DNA of 64,000 nt from Cloeon dipterum (lineage: Eukaryota > Arthropoda > Insecta > Ephemeroptera > Baetidae). Below are positions 11,452 to 23,954 of the stretch, in pieces. The stretch is taken from contig NC_088787.1 of assembly GCF_949628265.1 (NCBI RefSeq), forward strand, positions 30,928,501 through 30,992,500, in the 5' to 3' direction. Below the pieces are notes generated by a model. The model had not been told where the DNA came from and ran no database searches. It saw nothing but the letters and a program-made list of their open reading frames with translations. A program made the translations under genes and the position numbers. Position 1 is the first letter of the stretch; every line of letters begins with the position of its first letter.

Positions 11452-12165
11452 TTGCTGTTTATGTTTCCCGACTGGAAGAATTTACATCCTTCGAGACATT
11501 TCCGTGCCTTGGGGCCAAATTCTCCGTGGTAGAAGCAGGTGCCGTCGGAGTTGAAGCGAGGACGAGATCGGCTGCGGTTGCGGCGACGATCGAATTTCTT
11601 GCTGTCGTCCACTCTGTCATCTGAACATAGTCCTGGCGTTGAGGGCTTCGTCCCCGGTCTTGTTTCAGGCTTATGGCCAAGGACTGGATGCTGTCCAGCA
11701 CACCAGACACCAGTTTTGCATGTCGCGCTCTGGTTATTTTCGATGAGGCGTCGGTAGTCGTCATATGGATCAAGGGCCACTAGTGGTGGGCGGGTCGCGG
11801 TTGCTGCAAAAGTGTACTGTTGTTTGCCAAGAATGTTCCAAATGTGATCTGCGGTCTCTGCTTGGTCCGTCAGGGAGCAGGCGGTCTGTGTGGCAAGGAG
11901 CTTGCGGATTTCGTTTGGAAGCCGGTTGATCCAGATCGTGCGCAGCATGTCGTCAGTGCCTTCCTTATCGGCGAGACATTGCAATTTGCGGAGAAAGGTT
12001 GAGGGCTTTTGGTCCCCCAGTTCTTCTCTCGCCAGCAGCTGTTGCAGTTCTAGCGGGTCTTTGGTTGGACCAAAAGCCGTTTCAAAATTTCCGCCTTTAC
12101 GTGTTTATAGGCGTCTGTTTCTGGTAAGTTCCTGAAGATGTCGCGCGTCTGCACGTAGAAATTAA
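11445..12165 (-). pseudogene. gypsy gag pseudogene
   Basis: This fragment is a retroelement capsid: it starts abruptly near 12165 in a helical segment (NLPETDAYKHVKAEILKRL) and continues through FNG-like LADKEGTDDMLRTIWINRLP near 11960. It ends in an atypical zinc knuckle of the CxYHxxFGxxARxC type (CFYHGEFGPKARKCLEGC, near 11490) rather than CCHC. A stop and frame change occur near 12055. The upstream end of the open frame is formed by the neighbouring foldback element, so the true gag start is gone. Confidence 0.75.
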
Positions 12166-12207
12166 AAATAAATAGATTATTTAAATGCAAATTACCTTGT
12201 TTGTTAA

Positions 12208-12680
12208 AGGCCCACTTTGACGAAAATTTTGAGCACACGAATCGATTCCTGAGGGTCGAATTAGGTAAATTTGATATTTTTACCGACCAAAAAGTTCAGC
12301 GTGACGTGCGTAGCACTCGCGGAACCTTTTTTTGCCGCCAAATAATATGAACCTTTTTTGCGCGAACTACGCATGCGTCAGATCTGGTGGGGCGGCCGGC
12401 CAGCCGACACAGATGGAGAGGGGGAAATAAATGTGCTTCGCATCTTGTCAGCAGGCGAGCGGCGAGAGAAAATAATGTGCGTCTGCTGGCCGGCCGCCCC
12501 ACCAGATCTAACGCATGCGTAGTTCGCGCAAAAAAGGTTCATATTATGTGGCGGCAAAAAAAGGTTCCGCGATGCTAAGCACGTCACGCTGAACTTTTTG
12601 GTCGGTAAAAATATCAAATTTACCTAATTCGACCCTCAGGAATCGATTCGTGTGCTCAAAATTTTCGTCAAAGTGGGCCT
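12208..12680. mobile_element. Foldback element with ~200-bp inverted arms and TTAA flanks
   Basis: AGGCCCACTTTGACG begins at 12208 and its complement CGTCAAAGTGGGCCT ends at 12680. The arms match for roughly 200 bases each way (to about 12410 and from about 12480) with few mismatches, leaving a core of about 70 bases. TTAA lies on both sides (12204-12207 and 12681-12684), as for piggyBac-type insertions. A TA duplication with ends two bases longer (mariner-like) is the alternative. There is no transposase. The symmetrical open frames on both strands here are artefacts of the palindrome. Confidence 0.8.
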
Positions 12681-13272
12681 TTAATTGACTATTCACTATA
12701 ATAATAATGTGTATAGTATTTGCCATTTTGAAAATAAAATATATTCGTTCAGTTTTCAGAATGTGTATTTCAGGGTCTTTTATGATTTAAGATTAACTGC
12801 ATGGACAGTAAAAATAAATCTCTAGAAAATAAATTAAATTGTATTAACTTTTACTTAAAAATATAACGAAAACCATGTTAGATTTTAAATATCATTTTCT
12901 TAAATTGTTTTTGTAAAATAAACAGGTTGGAGCAGAGAGGAGAAAATTTTGTGATTTAAAAATAACACAAAATGTTTCAACATCAAAGGAACTTATATTA
13001 ATTAACTAAAAACTCTGTTGTGAGTGCGAATTCCAAAACGAAATGGCGTGGAGGAAAGGAAAAGTGTCACGCACGGCGCTAGATTTGGGCTTTTTCTCTC
13101 TTTCGCGGTGACCCGCTGCGAGCTGCGAGTAAGCTGTGTGGTGAGTGTGTTCGTGCGACCTCAAAAGTGACGCAATCGGCTCTGCGTTCGGCGGGGGAGG
13201 GGGCCAAGGAGGGGACCACCAGGCTTCAATGCATCCTTCAGGTTGCCGCCGCCGGCCGGAGGAGAAGGAGAG

Positions 13273-13480
<208 letters not shown>

Positions 13481-13643
13481 AGACTGCATACCGAAGCGAG
13501 CAACAAGTTGTCATGTCTGTCTTGGAGTATCTTTGCTAGGTTAGGTGCGGCGGCAGCGGCAGTTGTGTGCAACCTCCAGTCCACCTGAGACCCGAGAAAA
13601 GCGCGGCGCGAGCAAAGGAGCAGAGTGTTTCGGAAAAGTCGGC

Positions 13644-16600
13644 ATGGCCTTCCACGGACCAGCGTACGGCCTCAGCAGGGAGTGCCAGATGAAGGTACAC
13701 ACGCCGGATTTTCCGATTCAAAAAGGGTCCAGCACCTGCACCTGCAGCCGTGCGCGCGAGACAAAAAAAATGAAAGAAAGGAAGGCAGGGTCACGGTCGT
13801 CCACGCTCTTGCTCGGAATTTTTTTCTTACTTCGCGTTGCCCGCTTTTATTTATTTGCTATTGCCTCGGAGCGCGGCCAATTCGCACATTTTTGCGGACC
13901 GTTGGCTTTTGTTCCACTGATTTGCGCGAAGGTGGTTTCTAGAAAGAGCCAATCGTGAATCACTCGATGACTCGATTGCTTGCATTTAATTTTCCTCTAC
14001 ATCTCGCTCAAATTGGGCATCTCGCATAAATTACACGAGGAAAGTGAAGGGGTTGAATCTAGTAGTGTGGCACAATTTTCACCTATAACCGCAATTTTTG
14101 GATTTATAGTAAGCAATAAATATAATTATTAAGAAGTAAATCACCGCGGTGAAAAATCTGGGTGAAAAATCCACTGAAATTAAATAATTATTGTATCATT
14201 CAGAACATGCCTTAATTTCTAAATTTATAATAAGCTATAGATCACTTTTTTTAAATAGTCTGACTGAAAACGATGAACTGTGTAGCCTTTAGAAACCTAG
14301 TGGTGTGACACAAACCAAATAATCACGTTTTCGCTTTGCAGCCAGCTAATCGTACAGATAGGATTTTTGATAGGACAGTATTCAATTGTGTGCCCTAAAT
14401 TCCGTTCCTGAGCGCCCTGATGGCTTCCAAAGAGCACACCGTTGGAAGATCGAACCAATAAAGAGCGCGTGAGGCGTCGTTAAAATGGGAATTCAATTAT
14501 CCCAATCCCTCCAGGGCTACCCTGACGCAAGGGTTTGATTTCTAGCTGTTCTGGTGGTCTAGTCTGACCTCAGGGGTGATACCAAGCATGTTCTGAAGGT
14601 AAAAATCAAGCAATCACGCAGTTTCGATTTTCTCAAATTTACCCTGAATGCCGTTTTTCAACCTTGGACCATTTGTATCCCTTAAACTGGAAGTTTCCAC
14701 CATCCTTAAAGTTTCGAGGCATGTTAAACACACTTGCAATTAGAACAGTATTTTATTCAATTAAAAAAATACTAAAAAAAAATATTCTCTAAAATAATCC
14801 AAATTTGAACAATTCCAGAGCATTTTCTGCAAAAAATGCTTCCAGTTAGGCATCTTTTGGCGCAAAGACCAATGTTCTTACTTCATTAGAAATTAGAACT
14901 CTAGATAATCCTATATTGGTAAGCTCCGAGAGGCCTCTTATTAATTTTCCTGTAAGTTTGGTTATTTCAACAACTCGATCAAAATGGTGCTAAACCATAA
15001 GTTGGAAAAAACGCAGCCTGTGATAAAACTGATTTTGCTGCAGCTGTGCGCAGAGAAACGAAGAATCTGCCGGGGGCGTCGGTATTTAGCGAATGAAGCA
15101 ATTAATTGAAAAATAAAACAGACGACGGTGCGGTTTCATGCGCCGCTGGCTGACTCGCTGGCTCGCTTCGGCTTGACAATAACTCGGCGGTGGCGGCGAC
15201 AGACCTCTGTCTGTCGCTCCTCGGCAGGCTGGTTTTTCGGCTTGTGTGAGAATGTGTGTGTGTGTGTGCGACGCGAAGACGAAGGCAACGCACCATTTGG
15301 CCGTTTTATTTGTGTTTGGTTTGCACTCAAGTTAGTCTTTGCCCGAGGAGCGAGATAAGCAAGCCTGCAATAATTGTGCCTGAAGGGTGGAGAGCAGAGG
15401 AAATGAAATCAGATCAGCCAACTCATTTACGCAGCCGTTTCTTTTTTATTTTAATTCAGTGTAATTTCGTTTGATTGTCAGTGACCGAATAAATAAATGA
15501 AAGAACGACATGAGCTAATAAAAACCCTTTTCGACACTTAGTTGGTAGTAAAAGCTAGCTATTTGTGCCGCGAGCGAAGAATCCAAAGTGAGGTCAACCC
15601 TCCCCCCTAGACACCGACCCCAGAACCCCGTAAGCGCGCGCGAGCGCGCGGACCAAGCCTCGCGATACCCGTCGGCACAATTGACATCATTCCTTCTCAC
15701 ATTTCCTGTTTATTATAAATATTTTTTTTGCCCCTCTGAGTCATTCCACGGGGTTGAAACAACCGATGACGGGCTTCGGGCTTGGCAGAATGTTTTTCTT
15801 TGAGAAAAATTAAAGGCAAAAAGCGAATTTGTAGCGCTTACACGCAGCGACTTCCTTAGATACGAGACGCGCGCGTGGTAAATCTGCTGCGGTTGACGCA
15901 CCAACAAACATCCATTCATGGTGCAACTTAAACAGGCTTTCACAGCTTGCTTTGAATTCTCTTTTATTTCAAAATAACAACTTGTTTACTGTGATAATCC
16001 ATTTGGTTTCAATCATGAATCATGATGATAGCCACACAAGCCCCGTCTTACAATATATAATGCACTGTTTGTTTCCCATCAATTTGTTTTTTGAAACATT
16101 TTTTCATAAAAAAACAAAGGCCATCTCCGTTGTTTTCGCTATCAAAACTGTGACACGGATGTCTAGGGATTATTAGGGAAAACTAAGTTTTGCCGTGTCA
16201 CAGCGGCTTGGCGCCAAATGGGCGCCTTAGCCTGAGAGGATAGCCTGTTCAAGCTTGGCGGTTGCCCCAAATGGGGGCTTCCGCTAATTTAGCTACTCTA
16301 GCTTCTACTGGCCGCTGAGCGTCGCCAGAAGCCGGGCACTAGCAAACCCCTATTGCCAAATGGGCCGTTGGGGCAGCTGTGTTTCCTCGAGTCTCCACCA
16401 CTGCCAGAAGGGCGAGTGTAAAAGGGAGAATTACGTAAAGTAATTAATGATAAGTTGACACTCACGTGGGACCAATCTCGACATTAATTATACAACTCAT
16501 TTCTTTACACCCATATGTTTATTGTGAAGCTCGCGTCTCGCCGTCTCTGCGGCTCTGTACAGAATGACCACCTCTTCGCCTCAGGGCGCAAGGAGGTGGC

Positions 16601-19600
16601 GACTAAAATAAATTGTAGTGGGGGACAATACTATATTGGCCACTGCAAAACAATTTTTAGGTTAAAATTAAAGTGTTCTGATTGTTGTTATTCAGTCCTG
16701 ATCTAATCATCAAAATTGATTCAAGCTGCTTTGAATTCTCTCAGCCTTTTCTTCCTCGTCCAACTATCATATTTTCGTCGAGAATATTCCAGGATGTAAC
16801 CAGGAGGTACGTGCACCGTTTCCCGTTCAGCAAATTAATTATTCAAAATGGATCCGGACAAAGAACAGGTTGCTACGTGCGATTCTAAATCCAGGATTTC
16901 AATTATTTTTCATCTCTGTTCCCCCTGAGCTTGCTGCGATATGTTATATCATATTTTCTTCATCTACCTGCTTGTGTGGTATATATTTATGAGGGAGAGA
17001 AATTCCCTTCGGCTTATAGGAGGGTGTGTGGCGTGATCTTTTGATGCCTTCGTCCAGTGTGGGATTGTACAGGAGGGGAAAATTCTTAAAAGGTCGTTGT
17101 ACGCCTGCCTGTCTCGCACACACTTTGATATAAAAATTTAAAAGCATTTTTTATTTGTTTCGCGCCGTCAAAATACTAGTTTATGTTTCAGCTATGAATG
17201 AATTTTCGAATCAATCAATTTCAGTTTTTCCTTGCTACACACTATTTAAATTTCCTACATTTTGGAAAATTCAGGAGGTTGACCAATAAATTTTCGATTA
17301 TTTTTAAGGGTTTTTGAGTGTAAAATTTTAAAAATTCTGAAGCAAAAAAAAAAGGATAAATATCTTTCTCTGATATTGTGTGTTGCTGCAAATTATAGAT
17401 AGACATTTTTTCTTCTTTTATTTCGGCCATGTTTAAAAATGGTTCTCCTGATAAATTTTAAACTTAGTTCTCTTTTTTTGTAAAATTTGAAATTCTTACA
17501 TTAGGACATCGACCATTTTATCTGATTTTGAGCATATCAGGGTGTTTCCTGAGCGTTTCGATAGCTTCCAAAGGGTCGAATTATTGATACTTGGTCGTTT
17601 CAACGGTGTGCAAAAATTAAAGGATTTAAACAGACAGCACAAGAATTCGGCGGATTATTTCAGTGAAAATTGCCAAATGTCTTGAAATTCGTGGTTGGTT
17701 TAAAACGTTCATTGCTCTATAGAAAAATGTTTTTAAAAACAAAACACGCGCAGATCTCAATAACTTATTATTGTGGTCTCTTTCTTTAAAAATAAATCGT
17801 GCGTGCTTTTAGAAAACAGGTTGTGAATGTCAAGCAACTCGAAGTGGCCCAAAAAAGGCATACAAAGATAATTTAATTTGTTTTCCTGGAAAGAGATTCA
17901 CTGCCGGGCCGACAAAATACGTGAATGGAGTGGTGATGAGTGGCTGGAGAATCGCTCAATTAGCTCGTCCATGATTTAATTACTCCACTGTTTAGGGCTT
18001 AATTGCGATATCGTTTTGTGAGACGAGATGCTTCGACGGACCGCTAATATGGGTTGAAAGCGTGTAATTAGCATGCCGAGCGCGTGTTGAATTTTGTTTC
18101 GCCCATGCCACGCGGCCGAGACTTTTTTGGCTTCGGCCAGGCAATTAACTCAGCGGTTTATGTATTGTTTTTCGCAGGCGCAGGCAAAGTTCAGCCTGGA
18201 AAGAGCGCTCGAGTGCGTCTCGTGGGTGGAAGACATGATTGGACGCCGCCTCGACACCCCCGACGGCGGCCACAACATCAAGGACCAGCTCGATTTCGCC
18301 TTTGGACTCAAGGATGGCATCACTCTCTGCGAGTGAGCGTTTTTTAATAAATATATATACACAAAAACATATTCGGATTTTAAGAACTCGCTTTGATTTG
18401 GGCAATAGAAAAAAGTCGGGATTGCATTTTCTTAGCACACCCCAGGATTTGCTCGCTGAATTTAAAGTTTTATTTTTTAAATACACTTGGTTTGAAAGTT
18501 TTTTTGGCAAATTCACATTTTCCGGAGAAATTGTCATTTTTGTCAGTTTCATCAGACTTCATTAGAAAATATTTTATATTCAGTAAAGAACCTTGAAAAC
18601 TTCTATTAATTTTGTCCAGACGAAGCCAAGCGCACGCAAGCATTAGATTTGCTTCTCACTGCGCGTGCGCATACTTTGTGACGGATAATATTGTTCTAGA
18701 GAGGCGTCGGCCAATTCGCCCTTCTAGCCTTTAGAAGAAAATTGCCAAAATTAATTTTTAAAGATTTTATAATAAAATTTAAAAAAAAATTGTACATTCA
18801 TTAGTGCACGCTAAAGCTACGAAAATTGATATTTTTTTAAAAAAAATTAATTCACATTATCCTACCGACGCAAAGAAATCTCCCTGCTTTTCAGTCACAC
18901 ATATATACAGTAATTTTAACCTATTAACTTGTTTACCTGTTCACACCTCTTTGTTAACGGCGTGCTGTGTTAAGAGCTGCAAATTTAACACGTGTGCTTG
19001 CACGTAATGTGTGTTTTAGGCTGATAAACAGGCTGGAGCCAGGCACCGTGAAAAAGATCAATACCATGAAAGCACCCTTCAAACAGGTTTGCGTTTTAAA
19101 ACCTTTTGACTTTTTTAATATATAAGCTATTAATCCTTTTCTCTGCCGCAGAGGGAAAATATCGAGATGTTCCTCAAAGGCTGCATTTCCTACGGGCTCA
19201 AATCTCAAGACTTGTTCCAAGTCAATGACCTCTACGAGCATAAAAATATTTACATGGTAAATGGGCCGAGTTAAAAATAATCGATTTGAAAACCAAAATT
19301 CGAAAACTTTATTTTTCAGGTGGTTGACTGCCTATTTTCGTTAGGAGGGCTGGTGAATTGATTTTTCGAGATACGATAAGAACTTTTCTAAATTTTTCAT
19401 TGCTCGCAGGCCCAGAAAAAGGAATTCGACGGTCCAGTACTCGGTGTGAAAGTGGCCAATGAAAACAAACGTTCGTTTACCGCTGAACAGCTGAACGAGA
19501 GCAAGCGAATAATTGGGCTGCAGTACGGCAGCAACCAGGGCGCCAGCCAGTCCGGAATGACCGCTTTTGGTCACACCAGACAAATCCTGCCAGACGGTAA

Positions 19601-20085
19601 TCAGATTTAAGTGTTCAAAGCCAACAAAAGACGGCGCCACAGTATTTTAAGGCACTGCCGTTTTTGCCTCATGTTGCGAGGGAGAACATAAATTTGCTCT
19701 CTTCCCTTAAATGATGTTTGGTGCAGCTACAGAGTTGATACATCGATTTATTAACACATTAAAAGTCGATTTGAAAATGGATTGAACTGCGAATGAAAAC
19801 ACCCAAATCGGAAAGTGCAATTAAAATTGTTTGCTCCAAGAATCCTTGATACTAAATGTAGCTGTTGCTAGGCAACCTCAGTTAGTTGTTGACATGCATC
19901 AGCCAATCAGCGTCGACGATTTTTAGTGCAAACTATTTAAACTGCATAATAAGTTTCTGCTATTTTAAATTGATCGATTGACTGCAGCGGAAAGTGCCTC
20001 TCAAATGGTGGCGCCACCTGTTGGCGGCTTCTAACGCTACGGGGCTAACGAAATATTTATGTTTGCAGAGTTCATGAGACGCTGA
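13644..20085 (+). CDS. Calponin/transgelin-family actin-binding protein (myophilin-like)
   Basis: Seven exons join into a 204-residue protein: 13644-13694, 18178-18332, 19020-19086, 19152-19256, 19320-19352, 19410-19596 and 20069-20085; every junction keeps frame with GT-AG sites. The start [17 protein letters not shown] is typical of this family. A single calponin-homology domain spans about residues 20-135 ([53 protein letters not shown]). A single calponin-type repeat, [17 protein letters not shown], lies at about 171-187. One CH domain plus one repeat in about 200 residues is the transgelin/Mp20/myophilin layout: cytoplasmic proteins that bind and stabilise F-actin, often in muscle. The first intron is 4.5 kb and the last exon adds only five residues. 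The second-exon acceptor could also be six bases downstream. CSN5 lies tail to tail on the other strand. Confidence 0.9.
13695..18177 (+). other. Large first intron of the calponin-family gene
   Basis: No exon or transposon end was recognised. A moderately GC-rich block at about 16180-16440, with several GCCAAATGGG-type motifs, stands out from its AT-rich surroundings and could be an old repeat. A short CA/TG run lies near 15255-15275. Confidence 0.5.
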
Positions 20086-20270
20086 ATGAGGAGGCGAGTT
20101 GTGTACAAGTCTAAATTAAGCCTTTCACTACACGATAACATTAGCAATTAAGACGAAAGAACTACGACGTTTGGAACCTCAAAAATTAATCCCATGCTGT
20201 CTTCTAACCTGCGGTTCACTTTTTATACTATTTATTTTGTAAGCATAAGCAAATAGAGACTCTTGCCAAG

Positions 20271-20276
20271 AATAAA
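20271..20276 (+). terminator. Polyadenylation signal of the calponin-family gene
   Basis: AATAAA lies 186 bases past the stop codon and 69 bases before the end of the convergent CSN5 coding region, so the two 3' UTRs probably abut or overlap. Confidence 0.6.
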
Positions 20277-20344
20277 ACTGTATATTCTGTGTGTCATAAA
20301 AAACGAAAACCAAAAATGAATTAAATTCTTACACGCATTTTAAT

Positions 20345-21703
20345 TCAAGCCTTGTTTTGGTTTGGGTTGCAAGAGTTGCTGGGGTAGTTAAACAGCCTGT
20401 CCTTGATGACCTGCGCCACGAGGCCGTGGATGACCTCGATGGACGTCTTGCAGCTGTCCTTGGTCGCCTTGGACAGTTTGTCCTCGGTCCGCTTGTCGTG
20501 CGGATCCAACATCATGTAACTGCTCCTTCCGAGCGCGTTCTCCGCCTGCTCCAGCTTATCCGACAGATCAAAGATTTGGCCTGTTGTGTAGTCAGCGTTC
20601 TGTTTATATTTAAATTAGGTTCGATTCAGGAAGGGTATTCATGACATTTACAGTGAGAAGAGATGAGGAACCAAGTGTGTTGACCCAGTAGCGGTTCCAC
20701 AGTGAATCGAGCAGCTTCCTGTCCAGACTCGACTTGAAATAAGTTACGTCCAGCGCGTAATACTGCTTGCAGTGCACACCAAAATCTTCAATCTTGTTCA
20801 GGGGGATGGTCTGGTACTCTGAGGGCTCGTCATTGGCAGCCTTGTAACCCTGAAATCGAATTGCTTGGTGAAAAATAGCTCATTATTAAGAATTGTTTTG
20901 AAAAGAAGTCAAGAAAATTATTGAAATTTTATTTTGTTTTTAAGAAAAATTTGCCAACTGCCACAGCATAACACCTGATTTTAAATAATAAATTTGAACT
21001 AACGAACTTTTAAGCTGATTCGCATGCCAGTTTGGTAAAAATGGCGTCAAATACCTTGGGGTAAGTCCTGAAGGCGGCCAGGTTGACTTTGCCAGCTGAA
21101 ATGGTCCTCACCGGATCGATCACAATCGCGACAAATGGCTCCTGGAAATTCTGGTTGAGCATTTGCGTGGAGACGTCAATGCCGCTGAGCCAGCAGCCGT
21201 AGCCAGGGTGGCTGTGGTACCAGCCGATGGCGTTCTCCAGCCGGCCCACCTTCTTTGCCGACTCCATGTACTGGGTCATGTACTCGTAGGCCTGGGCCTG
21301 CGCGTTGACCCTGGTTTCTGTGCCTTCCACCGGCAGGGCGAACGAGTCCATCACCACCATCGTGTTGCCGTCCACCTTGCCGACGAGTAGACCCATCACC
21401 TCGAGGGTGCCTCCGGAACGGGCGTGCATCACCATTTTCAGCAGTGCTAGAGCTGAGATGCGGATGTCTTTGAAGAAGTAAACGCTGCAATTTTTTTCAA
21501 TCGATTATTGTTGTAAATCGATAATATGTATGCGTATTTTACTCTTTATCCCATGGTTTGGCTGACTGGATGTCTTTCTGCTGGTTTTCGTCGTAGCGGT
21601 ACACTTCGTCCATCGTGTTCACGCTTTCAATGTTGTTACTCAGCTCCCATGTTTTCAGCGCGATTTCGCTTTGACTCGTGCTGGCGGTACTTGTGCTCGC
21701 CAT
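20345..21703 (-). CDS. CSN5: COP9 signalosome subunit 5 (JAMM deneddylase)
   Basis: Four exons (21543-21703, 21055-21484, 20652-20849, 20345-20599) give 347 residues. CSN5 is the zinc metalloprotease subunit of the COP9 signalosome and removes Nedd8 from cullins, controlling cullin-RING ubiquitin ligases in nucleus and cytoplasm. The full JAMM signature is present: Glu82 in LEVMG, then [14 protein letters not shown] giving His144, His146, Ser154 and Asp157. The C-terminal half also follows the family ([19 protein letters not shown], then YWVNTL and [12 protein letters not shown]). Length is close to the 334 residues of human CSN5; the extra residues are in the serine/threonine-rich N-terminus. 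The start MASTSTAS precedes the conserved WELSNNI segment. All catalytic ligands are kept, so it should be active. Confidence 0.97.
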
Positions 21704-22874
21704 TTCTTCAAATAATAAAAAATTCAACGTTCGAAAAACAACTTTAGAAAACCAACTCACTCGGGAAATATCAGCAGAAGAGAAACGTGACGAGTCGAAA
21801 TTTATTAGTATACTCGAAAGCAGCTCACCTGTTTTGTTCACTCTAATGCAGCGGCCATGAGCTAACTTAAGCTTTCTTATTGTTAGAGTAGCTGCTTTTA
21901 GAATAGAGAATTTTTACTGATGCTGACCCAGTCTGGACCCACACCCAGTCTAGCCCCTGGCGCCCCTGCTCACTCATAATAATATGGCGCGTAGTAATGG
22001 TCAAATAAAAATCGATTTTATTTTTTCTGACAATATTTATCGATATTTTTTGTTAGCTTTATATTGGTTATGTAGGACGATATTTTACCATCGATATTTT
22101 TCAGGCGGTATATATCGATAAATATCGATTTTCAAAAATATTTACGCGCCATCGGCGCGTAAATGCGCCAGCTAAGAAGTTCAGCATCCACTGGCAGGTG
22201 GCAGGTCGATAACTTTTTCAGCCAATCAGATGGCGTCTTGGAGTTTGTTGCCTGTTACGCCCACGAAAAACTCTGACACTGTCGACACACGCCCCTCTTC
22301 GCCTCCCTCTGCACGTGTTTGGTATCGCGTCGAGCATATATTTTTCAGCCAATCAGAGACCGTAAATGGGAGGTGGGAGAGATTAAAAACATTGCGTTAC
22401 GCGTCTGGAAGAAAAGTAAATTAATAGTAAATATATGCATTGTGCGTCAGCGAACAAATGGTACATCTGTCAAAAGGTAAATCGTGCAAACGGTAAATTT
22501 TGCACTTTTGACGCAAAACGATTTTATTCCACCAATGAAAAATTTGGGTCGAAACTCGAAATACATGGGGTGACGTTCATTTTTGCATCACTAGTGTCAT
22601 CTATATTAATTCAAGTAAAGGACAATTTTAATTTATATTATAGACTAGACTGACAAAAGGTGTCATTTGCAAAAATCTGTGAAAAAGGTGAAAATCAACA
22701 AATTTTTGTCCAGGGATCAATGGACTTCGAAGAAATTTTTTTGCGCAAACTTTGCCTTAATTGACCGAGAAAATAGTTGAGTTAACTCCGAATTTCTAAT
22801 TTTTGCGGGTTTTGCGGGCGTTCGAAGCTCAAAATCTGGGAATTTTGAGTAATTTGTAACTTTGCTCAGGGTGG
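21704..22874. other. CSN5 upstream region and intergenic spacer
   Basis: No gene is visible. Two blocks around 22215-22360 each carry TTTTTCAGCCAATCAGA (a CCAAT-box sequence), with GC-richer DNA between, suggesting a duplicated promoter-like or repeat segment. At 22005-22150 ATCGAT-rich AT sequence recurs several times. None of this could be assigned to an element family. Confidence 0.4.
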
Positions 22875-22882
22875 TTCTAGAA

Positions 22883-23931
22883 TAGAGTGTATTTCAAGAC
22901 CAAATTTTTGTATTGTCTGGAACTTTTCTTGACGAAACTGGTATTGTTCTGGTATTGTTTCTAAAAGGAATATTTAAAATTTTCTTGTCTTGTATTGTTT
23001 TTCAATCCTTCTTGTTTTGGTTCTGATTTTCTGACAAAAAAAACTTGTTTCGGTATTGTTTTTTTTTTTTGAAAAAAATTCTTGTTTTTGGAATTTTTTC
23101 TGGAAGACATCTTTTTTAAGTTTTATATTACCAAATCTTGCTTTGGCATTTAAAAAAATTGTCATTTTGCTTGATTAAATATATTTTAAAATTGAAACAT
23201 TTGGGACAGGGATTACAGGATTCCCGTCCCGTCCCTGAGGGACGCGGGTTGAATTTTTAATTTCAAGACAGAGATGGGACGAGACAGAGACAATCTTCAG
23301 CGGGACGAGGGACAGTTTTATCGGCAGCAATGGCAAAGTGCTTCATTAAAAGCCTAAAGATTCTTACTTCGTCAACTCGAGGAGGAAAGAAAGCAATTGG
23401 GGTTCGCCAAATTTGCAATACTAAAAAATGCAACAGCAACACTGGTTTTTTACGCAAAAATTGACAGCTGGAAAACACCTAGTTTTGTTTTTGTCCGCAT
23501 TTTTCCGAATTTTACCCCGAAAGAGTCATATATTTCGTGCCAAAATAGTCAGAAATTTTGGAATATTGCGATGAGAGATAAAATTTTCGGTCTCTTGGTA
23601 TAACCAGTGCAGGGTTCGCAAAAACACGCATTTTTTCGGAAAAAACCCAACTGCATTGCATAAACCTTTTTACGGATGTTTCTGCAATTTTTATTGAAAA
23701 TAAAAAATTTACACGACCAAAAATAGGGATTTTTAAAAATTAGAAGATTTTTTTCTATGAAAATTTCTCTACCACCATAAAGAATTCAGGAAAAAACAAT
23801 ATTCTTGTATTGCATTTTCCAGTATTGTTTGGTATTGTTCTGGTATTGAATTTAGAAAATAATCCGGCAAAACAAGAACAATACCGGAAATCCGGTATTA
23901 TTTTTCGGTCTTGTTCTTGAAATACACTCTA
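22883..23931. mobile_element. Non-autonomous hAT-type element, 1049 bp, TSD TTCTAGAA
   Basis: The ends TAGAGTGTATTTCAAGA (22883-22899) and its reverse complement (ending at 23931) are flanked by an exact 8-bp duplication, TTCTAGAA, at 22875-22882 and 23932-23939. The duplicated octamer is itself a palindrome. Subterminal repeats of a GGTATTGTTCTGGTATTG motif occur near 22940 and 23830 in opposite roles. Interior ORFs are short and encode no transposase. A GGGAC-rich patch at 23205-23310 may be an older insertion inside it. Confidence 0.8.
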
Positions 23932-23954
23932 TTCTAGAACAAAAATTAAAAAAC

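Larger units (their letters stand above)
8553..12165 (-). mobile_element. Decayed Ty3/gypsy retroelement, gag and pol remnants
   Basis: In minus-strand order the segment carries gag, protease, reverse transcriptase, RNase H, integrase and an integrase C-terminal tail, the order of Ty3/gypsy elements. The gag zinc-knuckle variant and overall layout resemble the CsRn1/Kabuki-type clade known from insects (inference). Multiple stops and frame changes and a deletion in the integrase core show that it is dead. No paired LTRs are visible, and the gag N-terminus is missing next to the foldback element at 12208, so the copy is also 5' truncated. Confidence 0.85.

Noticed and set aside
12296-12617. 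Matching open frames on both strands around 12.3-12.6 kb
   Set aside because: They are mirror images produced by the foldback element's inverted arms.
14400-17600. Shared TCCTGAGCG and GCTTCCAAAG strings at about 14.41 and 17.55 kb
   Set aside because: The similarity is limited to about 30 bases and could not be extended, so it is too weak to call a repeat.
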